DNA of 64,000 bases from Costus lasius. Taxonomy: Eukaryota; Streptophyta; Magnoliopsida; Zingiberales; Costaceae. Below the pieces are notes generated by a model. It was not told the DNA's origin. It was given only the letters and a program-made list of their open reading frames with translations, and ran no database searches. Both the position numbers and the translations under genes were made by a program. The stretch is taken from contig CM050448.1 of the NCBI GenBank assembly GCA_027563935.2, positions 124,759,493-124,823,492 of the forward strand, read 5' to 3'. Positions 10,879 to 17,113 of the stretch are shown here, one piece after another; position 1 is the first letter of the stretch, and every line of letters begins with the position of its first letter.

Positions 10879-12267
10879 ATGCAGGATATGGCAACTAGCT
10901 CAGCACCTCAAAAGATGAACGCTAAAAAGAAGGCCCCAGTGCCTCAAGGGCCCCAACCTATGGTTACTGAAGAAGTAACATATGCTCAACAAGTTAAAGA
11001 TGGAGTTGAGAAAACAACAATGTTTGTTTTTCGGGTCCCAAAACACTATACGGCATTAACAGGACATGACAGGACCATTCTGGATCTTTTATGGAAAGAT
11101 CACCATAATCCTGGGTTCCTGACTGCGATGAACACACTAGCAGGACATCTACAGGCCTTGCGGTATATGAAGACCTTGCCACCACAAGTTCCTCAGACAA
11201 AGTTGGAGCCTCAAACATTAGAGGCCTATATTGCTAAAGAATTCCGGATTAATACTCTGGAAAAAGACTTAGCCAGCATGCAACAGAAACTGGAAGCTCT
11301 TCAAAAAGAAAAACAAGAGCTAGAACAATCATTGGATCTTTTCAAGACTACCTGGACTACTGAATTAGAAAATCAGTGGACAAATTCCCAGGCAAAGATT
11401 CCACCACAGCTGTTCCCAGCTCAACAACACATATATGAGCTTGTAAAAACTACACAACATCAGAAGTTTGTAACTTTAGTCAAGCTCTTACAACAGATAG
11501 CACTGGATAAAGCAAGGAAACCAAGAGGTCTCCATTTAACTATGATTTCTCTGTTCCGAGAAACTCAACATACAGAGGAACCACATTGTCTCTGTCATAA
11601 AGGTTTTACGATTATCAAGGCTGCGATTGATTTGGCAGAATGGCAAGATTGTACAGTCATGGGAATACAAGTGTCCCTCCTGGATCTTTTTCAGTATGGA
11701 CTCTTGGATAGACTCGTGGTCCATGCCCTGCATTTGGACAAAATGGTCTCCTTTCCATGGAGACTAAAATATTGCATCAGACACATGTACAATTACCATC
11801 GGTTCCATGGTTATCTGGATCTGAATATCAGCACCTGTCCACCTTGGTTTTTAGGGTATCCAAGTGATGCCAAACACCAGGTGCTCATTAAACTACAACA
11901 AGATTGGCTCCCTGACTTTTGGGATCACCATTCTTTCCAGAATGAACTCCTACGAGTTCAAGAGCATCCATTGGAACAACAAATGCTGCTATGGCGCCAT
12001 TATACCATGACCAAAGAACATAGGATTCTTTATCCTTCTTTTCTTTTGGCTGAAGACAAGACGTTAAAAGTCTATGTTGATGATGAACATGAGGTGACCT
12101 ATGTCCCATTTCCTTCTCATTTTATCACTCATCCTGGTCAGCATGAACATCTTCTGCAAGTCAAGAATGAATCCACTCTCATTACAGAATGGAAGGATTA
12201 TGGACGTCAAGCTCAACCCATGGATGATGCTGACGATTATATTCTTGAAGCCATTCAAGATGATTAA
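10879..12267 (+). CDS. P4, intact copy (S7, first)
   Basis: Full 462 codons. It has a silent T at 11540 where other copies have C. Upstream lies only the truncated Pol, with no promoter or leader of its own in this segment. Confidence 0.85.
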   Translation: MQDMATSSAPQKMNAKKKAPVPQGPQPMVTEEVTYAQQVKDGVEKTTMFVFRVPKHYTALTGHDRTILDLLWKDHHNPGFLTAMNTLAGHLQALRYMKTLPPQVPQTKLEPQTLEAYIAKEFRINTLEKDLASMQQKLEALQKEKQELEQSLDLFKTTWTTELENQWTNSQAKIPPQLFPAQQHIYELVKTTQHQKFVTLVKLLQQIALDKARKPRGLHLTMISLFRETQHTEEPHCLCHKGFTIIKAAIDLAEWQDCTVMGIQVSLLDLFQYGLLDRLVVHALHLDKMVSFPWRLKYCIRHMYNYHRFHGYLDLNISTCPPWFLGYPSDAKHQVLIKLQQDWLPDFWDHHSFQNELLRVQEHPLEQQMLLWRHYTMTKEHRILYPSFLLAEDKTLKVYVDDEHEVTYVPFPSHFITHPGQHEHLLQVKNESTLITEWKDYGRQAQPMDDADDYILEAIQDD

Positions 12268-12372
12268 AAGATGGTCCCACCACTATCTGAAGGGTCAGCT
12301 TCTGTCCTTAAGAAGCACGTTACTTTTTAAGAGGGTCAGATTCCCTCTCTTATTAATTTGCTTTTGCTTTAT

Positions 12373-12495
12373 GAAGAGGCAAGATGCCTCCTGTCTGTAA
12401 CTTTTGTGAAGAGGCAAGATGCCTCCTGTCTGTAACTTTTGTGAAGAGGCAAGATGCCTCCTGTCTGTAACTTTTGTGAAGAGGCAAGGTGCCTC
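12373..12495 (+). repeat. 35-bp tandem repeat array
   Basis: Units start at 12373, 12408 and 12443 with exact 35-bp spacing; a fourth partial unit at 12478 changes AGATGCC to AGGTGCC. Each unit is centred on GAGGCA-AGA-TGCCTC. It lies about 140-260 bp upstream of the TATA box, an enhancer-like position. Confidence 0.92.
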
Positions 12496-12630
12496 CTAGT
12501 AGCTGTTAAGAGGTAACCCTTCTTTTCCGAAGGGGCAAGTGTGCTGGCATCTATTCTCAGATGCTTTGTGTGTTGGCATCCATTATGAGATGCTTTCTTA
12601 GTAGCTAAGGTAACGGCTCCCCTCCTTGTC

Positions 12631-12639
12631 TATATAAGG
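12631..12639 (+). promoter_or_regulatory. TATA box of the genomic RNA promoter
   Basis: TATATAAGG within CTTGTCTATATAAGGAGCC, a near-ideal plant TATA box. Transcription should begin around 12660-12668. That places the leader, PBS and P1 at the expected spacing for a pararetrovirus pregenomic RNA. Confidence 0.85.
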
Positions 12640-12710
12640 AGCCTCCATGTCTGTAAGAAAATATAGCTCATCTGCAACATTCAGTCTTCGAGTCTTGTAT
12701 TCTTCTCCTT

Positions 12711-12716
12711 GTAAGT
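12711..12716 (+). promoter_or_regulatory. Candidate splice donor in the leader
   Basis: CTT|GTAAGT, matching the plant 5' splice-site consensus, about 45-50 nt after the predicted start of transcription. Paired with the acceptor at 19692-19693 it would remove ~6.98 kb and make P4 the first cistron. This is inferred from sequence and by analogy with the spliced ORF4 RNA of rice tungro bacilliform virus. Confidence 0.55.
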
Positions 12717-12720
12717 TCTA

Positions 12721-12738
12721 ATGCTTATAATAATATAG
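12721..12738 (+). CDS. Leader short ORF 1 (5 codons)
   Basis: First AUG after the predicted transcription start: five codons, then TAG. In this family a short ORF before the leader hairpin promotes ribosome shunting. Here its stop is ~100 nt from the hairpin base, farther than usual, so the role is uncertain. The AATAAT-containing stretch here (12726-12734) could also act as a weak poly(A) signal for the redundant 3' end of the RNA. Confidence 0.4.
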   Translation: MLIII

Positions 12739-12794
12739 TTAGCATCTCTTCTGTTTTAAGTATTATTTGTGCACAAATACCCCTCCCCTTTTAT

Positions 12795-12812
12795 TGGTAT
12801 CAGAGCTTCGTT
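12795..12812 (+). promoter_or_regulatory. tRNA-Met primer-binding site for minus-strand DNA synthesis
   Basis: TGGTATCAGAGC, complementary to the 3' end of plant initiator tRNA-Met, the primer used across Caulimoviridae. It lies ~130 nt after the predicted transcription start. I take its first base as position 1 of the genome. Breaks at 21622, 36691, 55415 and 61410 fall at or within a few bases of this site. Confidence 0.93.
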
Positions 12813-12842
12813 ACTGTTCCTTTATTGGATTGAACGGGAAAG

Positions 12843-13240
12843 CGTATAAGTATGGAGTAATCCATGTTAGTATACGGAAGGCTCTAAGCCGATATAGTAT
12901 GCGTGTTATTTCAGATAGGTTGTCGCATACTTTGTTTTTTATACACATCTAAAGATACCGGGGCTGCCTAAGCCACCATAGTAGAGAGAAAGCACTGAAC
13001 TAAAGGGCCGATGGCTTGACATGCAAACGTCCAAAGACGAGGAGCGTCGCCGGGACATACAGCATGCTTAACGACCATGTAGCATGATGTTCAGTTACTT
13101 CTCTATACACATATGGTAGAGCGGTTGATATTAGAGGAAAACAAAGTATCCGAATGACCAGGAATCTATAGATAACAAGTATTACTAATCCTTAGAAAAC
13201 CTTCTGTATACATCATAACATAGGACCATACAAGTATACG
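12843..13240 (+). promoter_or_regulatory. Leader hairpin of about 400 nt (probable ribosome-shunt structure)
   Basis: The two halves of the leader are extensively complementary. Bases 12843-12855 pair with 13226-13240, 12925-12939 with 13136-13150, and the CACCATAG..CTGAAC stretch near 12975-13000 with 13090-13120; the apex is GC-rich around 13030-13070. Pairing is imperfect but continuous along the arms. Long leader hairpins of this kind are a hallmark of badna-, tungro- and caulimoviruses, where ribosomes bypass them. Confidence 0.8.
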
Positions 13241-13305
13241 TGAGTACCTAGTAAATCTGTTTTATTCAGTACCTGCTCTTACTTGTGTTTTACACAATAG
13301 TTTTT

Positions 13306-13434
13306 ATGAAACAAGTTTATTCACCAAAGCCGCAAGGCTTTAAAAACAAGCCGCAAGGCTTTAAAAACAATTATGCTGCTAAGCATAAAATAACCATAAG
13401 AACCTATTGGTTAAAAATCAAAGATGGATATTAA
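13306..13434 (+). CDS. Leader ORF of 42 codons overlapping P1, with a KPQGFKN repeat
   Basis: The first AUG after the hairpin opens a 42-codon basic frame (rich in Lys). It contains KPQGFKN twice in tandem, encoded by an exact 21-bp DNA repeat, and ends at a TAA that overlaps the P1 start (ATGGATATTAA). It extends the overlapping-cistron chain by one member. I do not recognise the peptide; it may instead be a by-product of the two RNA hairpins it spans. Confidence 0.45.
   Translation: MKQVYSPKPQGFKNKPQGFKNNYAAKHKITIRTYWLKIKDGY
13326..13368 (+). repeat. Two tandem 21-bp units, each a GCAA-tetraloop hairpin
   Basis: AAAGCC-GCAA-GGCTTT (13326-13341), then AAGCC-GCAA-GGCTT (13348-13361). GCAA is a stable GNRA tetraloop. 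They sit between the large leader hairpin and the P1 start codon, where shunting ribosomes would land. All four leader copies in the window carry the pair. Confidence 0.7.
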
Positions 13435-13906
13435 TTATCTCTCTTTAAAATTAGCACAACAATACTGGGAACTACAAGCTAATTCCCAGGCAACTAAACA
13501 CAAATGCTATTTTCCTAAAGAAAATGGTAGGTATGGACATCAATTACATACTGAGAATGCTCAGTTAAACACAATAATTGATTTCCAAATCTCTCAGGCA
13601 GAAAGCCTTAGAGAATTTAATCATGTATGTACGGAACTATGGAAAACAGTACATACTGAAATGTTAACAAAGAATATTTTATTAAGAAATATTCATGAAA
13701 ACCAAGAATACATCAAGAACCAGTATACGTATTTGGTCACGATGGTAAAAGAGATCGAAAGATCTTTGTTATTACAACAAAAACTCACAGCTGAGTTAAA
13801 AGAGATACTAGATAATCTCCATAGGCAGTCAAAAGTTTTTGACTATCAAACCACAAAAACAGCTGCTCTTCTGGAAAAATTACAGAAAAACTCAGAAGAA
13901 TGGTAA
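13424..13906 (+). CDS. P1, 160-aa coiled-coil protein (complete genome)
   Basis: First main cistron after the leader. I do not recognise the family by sequence; its place matches ORF1 of badna- and tungroviruses. It is largely helical: residues about 75-155 look like coiled coil (TKNILLRNIHENQEY onwards, with heptad Leu/Ile). No signal peptide or membrane segment. The start is the ATG overlapped by the upstream leader ORF stop, and its own stop overlaps the P2 start by 7 nt (ATGGTAA, 13900-13906). ORF1 products in relatives have virion-associated or unknown roles; a role here is inference. Confidence 0.78.
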   Translation: MDINYLSLKLAQQYWELQANSQATKHKCYFPKENGRYGHQLHTENAQLNTIIDFQISQAESLREFNHVCTELWKTVHTEMLTKNILLRNIHENQEYIKNQYTYLVTMVKEIERSLLLQQKLTAELKEILDNLHRQSKVFDYQTTKTAALLEKLQKNSEEW

Positions 13907-14412
13907 ATCCAAATTCACCTCATCAAAGTGGAATGGCGAACCTAACGCCTAACATACCTATTCCTGAATGGCTTGATTCATTAGGCCATGATGAAGAATA
14001 TCAAAAAATTCTAACAGAAACAGGAAATTACCTAGATAATCCTCTAGGTATTATTACTGATGATCCACAAGGAGCATCAGATAAACGTTTTGTCAGACAA
14101 AACAATTTTATCATTACATATTTAATACACTTAAATAAAAAATTAAATCTCATTTTTGCTAACGTAAAAATGAACACTGACACTTTAATTGCCCAGCAAG
14201 AAATGATAAGATCTATCTCTACAATCTTGCTTAGGCAACATGAGGTAGTCGAAAATATGTTAGGAGTACAAGCCCAACAGTATCAAAACTCAATAAATGA
14301 GTTAACTACTCAGTTACACAGAGTAGTACAGATGTCTCCAACACAACCTGAAACATCTCAAACCTCAGTGTCTAAAAAGACACCAAGGAGTACTCAATTT
14401 ATTTGGAAATGA
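13900..14412 (+). CDS. P2, 170-aa protein, probable virion-associated protein (complete genome)
   Basis: Second cistron, in the position of badna/tungrovirus ORF2, whose products bind nucleic acid and coat protein. Seen here: a Pro-rich N-terminus (residues 1-25), a helical middle (residues about 75-140, with Ile/Leu heptads suggesting oligomerisation) and a basic Ser/Lys/Pro C-terminus ending QFIWK. That layout fits a virion-associated protein, but there is no motif that proves it. The stop overlaps the MP start as ATGA (14409-14412). Confidence 0.75.
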   Translation: MVNPNSPHQSGMANLTPNIPIPEWLDSLGHDEEYQKILTETGNYLDNPLGIITDDPQGASDKRFVRQNNFIITYLIHLNKKLNLIFANVKMNTDTLIAQQEMIRSISTILLRQHEVVENMLGVQAQQYQNSINELTTQLHRVVQMSPTQPETSQTSVSKKTPRSTQFIWK

Positions 14413-15377
14413 GTACACGACCTTTTACAGGGACATCTAACACTCTAACTGGAACAACAACAGTCAGAGAAAATAACCATAATGAAAGGTTATCAATTAG
14501 TAATCCTATTCCAAATATTCTTAATAGGATTTTTGACCAACAAGGACTCCCAGCACAAGTGTTGGAAGAAGTTGTTGATATTGACCAACAATTTGAAGCC
14601 TATCAAAATAATAGGTTACAAATTTTACGTCCACAACTCCTATATAGGACTGGACCGTTAAACCTTAGAACCCAACTTCTAAGAATAACACGTGAAGAAC
14701 ATTTGTCTGTCACAACAGAACCAAGGAATCTCAAGATCATTTCTAGAGATTCTTTAAACAAATTACGATTATCTGGAAAGACATTAGCCCATATTGGGAT
14801 GATTGTGATTTCAGTAAAAGGTCTAGCTCGTAAAAAGCTAGGAACAAAGGTTCTTATTGCAATTCTTGATAAACGATGGAAATCGGATGCAAGAAAGGCA
14901 CTTATTGCCTGCATGGAAGTTGACATGACAGATAATAAGGGTATTTTCTATTGTGCCCCAGATTTTCTCATAAGTATAAAAGACTTAGGAGAATTAGAAA
15001 TTGGTATCCAAACAAGAGGATACGAAGATTTTGCAGGAGATTCTAATCTTCTTATTGGATTAGGATTTCTAGGCAAATTAACAAACAATTCAAACACTGG
15101 TTATAAGCTTTATATTTCAAATGTTATAGATGCTTTAGCTAGTAAAGGAATTAAAATGATAAAACCCATGACGATCTCACCAGAAGATCTTGGTGGATTA
15201 GATTGGAATATCTCTAAAAACTTAGAACAAGAACAAATGCTTGTCCCTGAGGAAAGCATAATGTTTAAAAATTCTGATGATACTTATAACTTGAGATTTT
15301 CAAGTTATAAAAAGAAACAATCTAAAAATGATGATGAGGCTTCAACATCAGGCTTAGAAAAATTCTTAGAACAATGA
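14409..15377 (+). CDS. Movement protein, 30K superfamily (complete genome)
   Basis: 322 codons. Placement before CP and Pol, length, and the beta-rich core (residues about 110-260) fit the cell-to-cell movement proteins of Caulimoviridae, which form tubules at plasmodesmata. The core includes GKTLAHIGMIVISVKGLARK, an ALIACMEVDMTD segment and the YEDFAGDSNLLIGL stretch with its Asp. The C-terminus is Lys-rich, then acidic. Here it is a free cistron; in badna- and tungroviruses it is the N-terminal domain of a polyprotein. I chose the ATG at 14409 because it overlaps the P2 stop (ATGA). The stop overlaps the CP start the same way. Confidence 0.82.
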   Translation: MSTRPFTGTSNTLTGTTTVRENNHNERLSISNPIPNILNRIFDQQGLPAQVLEEVVDIDQQFEAYQNNRLQILRPQLLYRTGPLNLRTQLLRITREEHLSVTTEPRNLKIISRDSLNKLRLSGKTLAHIGMIVISVKGLARKKLGTKVLIAILDKRWKSDARKALIACMEVDMTDNKGIFYCAPDFLISIKDLGELEIGIQTRGYEDFAGDSNLLIGLGFLGKLTNNSNTGYKLYISNVIDALASKGIKMIKPMTISPEDLGGLDWNISKNLEQEQMLVPEESIMFKNSDDTYNLRFSSYKKKQSKNDDEASTSGLEKFLEQ

Positions 15378-17113
15378 TACTCAAAGAAAATACTCTTGTA
15401 GTATCAAAAGAGCTAAACTTTACATTTGAAGAAATGATATGTTTAGAAATATCCCTTATTAATAAAGGAAAATTACTTCCTACTCAAAAACTTGAGTATG
15501 ATACGGAAGGAAACATTAGAGTCTGGTATGCACCAAAAACAGACTTTACACAAGAAGAAGAAGATATAATAAATGCCTTCTTAGGAATTACTCAAGAAGA
15601 AGAAAATACTACCTTCTTAGAAACAAATACTATGGAAGAATTCATAGAAGAGATAGTCATAGATGACTTAGATTCTCAAAGTATCCAAAGTATTCCCCAG
15701 AACTTAATGGATACAATAATGACTGGCCAAGAACAAGCTAGTAACACTGCTCCTGTTTATAACAATCCAGGACAGGCAGTAGCCTCAACAAGTACGGCTC
15801 AGCCAAGTACTTCACACATACGGAGTTATCCTATTGGACAACCTCCTCGAGAATCGTATACACAGTATACACAGTATAATGAAGAAAGAGATGATAGATG
15901 GTCTAGAGGAAAAAGACAACCCCTAGAAACCATAGATAGAAGAAAGCTTCTAGATGAAGGAAGAATCTTAAATCTAGCAGCCCATGATCCACAAACCTGG
16001 AGCACAGTTCTAGATAACTGGGCCTCCATGGTATCAATGGAAGTAACCAAAATACTTGGAAACTTCACAGCAGAAGAGATGTACTCTTATTTAGAAAATT
16101 TCTTAGGAGAAACAGCAAGAGCAATTTGGGAATCTTACAAACTAAATTGCCCTAATGATTTCCAACAGGATATTTCACTCGGAGTTAATCCCTATAATTT
16201 CACAAATCGCATGAAAATTATGATCTTAGGGTCTAACCCAAATATGGGATTTAATGCCCAACAAAAAGAAGCAATACGAAAGCTTGAAATAATCCAAATC
16301 AAAAATTGGAAATATATTAAACCTTTCTTACAAGATTTTTTATATTATACTTGTAAGGCAGGAGCATATCATGATCAGGCATTAGGAGAAAGGTTATTTT
16401 TAAAATTACCAGCTCCAATCGGTCATGAAATACATCAGGCATGGAATAATGATCCTGAAAAGGCTCAACTTTCCTTAGCCTTAAACAATATTACAGCACG
16501 AATACAATTCATCATAGATAGATTGGTTGAAAGATGTACTCGTCTAAAAGGCGATAGACATCTCAAAGGGGAATTTAGCTTCTGTAATGAGCTATATACA
16601 CCCCAAACATATGATAAAGAACATAAGATGTCTCGTCAAGGGAAGTCTTCTAAAAAAGCCTCTAAAGGTAAAACCTCTAAGAGATATTTTCTTAGAAAAT
16701 CAGCTGCAAGGAAACCTTACCTTGCCAAAGAAAAACATGTAAGGAAATATAACCCTAAGCGGGATTATAAAAATAAGCTTTCATGTTTCACATGCGGAAG
16801 CCAAAATCACTTAGCACGAGATTGTACTAAGAGACAAAATTTATATAATAAACAATCAATTTTAGTTGATTGTGTACAAGAGGATCTACTCCATGTAGAT
16901 GAATACATATCAGATACGGAATCAATATATAGTATTGTTTCTATCCCTGATATCACACATACGAATGAGGATTCTGATAGTGAATTAGAAGAGTTCACTT
17001 CAGACCTACTAACCAAGGCTGATCAACTTCAGTCTCCTTATGGAACGGAATATTTAGCAGACCCAATGCTAAACCAACTTGATATGTTAAAACCATATCT
17101 TGAACACTTATGA
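15374..17113 (+). CDS. Coat protein with CCHC zinc knuckle (complete genome)
   Basis: 579 codons. Layout: an acidic N-terminal region (residues about 55-105), a Ser/Thr/Gln-rich linker (120-175), a globular capsid core (about 180-400, including LNLAAHDPQTWSTVLDNWA), a strongly basic segment (410-465), the zinc knuckle C-x2-C-x4-H-x4-C (Cys471, Cys474, His479, Cys484) and an acidic Ser-rich tail. Acidic ends flanking a core, basic patch and knuckle are the pattern of CaMV-type coat precursors, whose ends are removed during assembly; the knuckle binds genomic RNA. The start and stop overlap MP and Pol by ATGA. A CP in its own frame is unlike badnaviruses and RTBV. Confidence 0.9.
   Translation: MILKENTLVVSKELNFTFEEMICLEISLINKGKLLPTQKLEYDTEGNIRVWYAPKTDFTQEEEDIINAFLGITQEEENTTFLETNTMEEFIEEIVIDDLDSQSIQSIPQNLMDTIMTGQEQASNTAPVYNNPGQAVASTSTAQPSTSHIRSYPIGQPPRESYTQYTQYNEERDDRWSRGKRQPLETIDRRKLLDEGRILNLAAHDPQTWSTVLDNWASMVSMEVTKILGNFTAEEMYSYLENFLGETARAIWESYKLNCPNDFQQDISLGVNPYNFTNRMKIMILGSNPNMGFNAQQKEAIRKLEIIQIKNWKYIKPFLQDFLYYTCKAGAYHDQALGERLFLKLPAPIGHEIHQAWNNDPEKAQLSLALNNITARIQFIIDRLVERCTRLKGDRHLKGEFSFCNELYTPQTYDKEHKMSRQGKSSKKASKGKTSKRYFLRKSAARKPYLAKEKHVRKYNPKRDYKNKLSCFTCGSQNHLARDCTKRQNLYNKQSILVDCVQEDLLHVDEYISDTESIYSIVSIPDITHTNEDSDSELEEFTSDLLTKADQLQSPYGTEYLADPMLNQLDMLKPYLEHL

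Larger units (their letters stand above)
12268..12660 (+). promoter_or_regulatory. Non-coding region and promoter of the complete genome, with nine inverted repeats
   Basis: About 390 bp between the P4 stop and the predicted transcription start. It holds nine successive perfect inverted repeats with 5-6 bp arms: GCTTCT (12298-12316), AGAGGG (12330-12348), GAGGCA four times (from 12376, 12411, 12446, 12481), CCCTTC (12517-12534), GCATCT (12547-12564) and GCATC (12576-12593). The TATA box follows. In this family the genome-length RNA reads through this region near its 3' end, so the repeats could act as DNA sites, RNA hairpins, or both. Confidence 0.75.

Noticed and set aside
12373..12495. 35-bp repeats as a CRISPR array
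   Set aside because: The units are directly adjacent with no spacers, in a plant virus promoter.
12767..12952. 61-codon frame across the PBS and left arm of the leader hairpin
   Set aside because: It has no ATG at its start, overlaps the PBS and hairpin, and its bases are explained by RNA structure.
15551..15572. Purine-rich stretch in CP (AAGAAGAAGAAGA) as the plus-strand priming tract
   Set aside because: Several similar AG-rich stretches exist (for example near 17427 and 19731), and nothing in the sequence singles one out.
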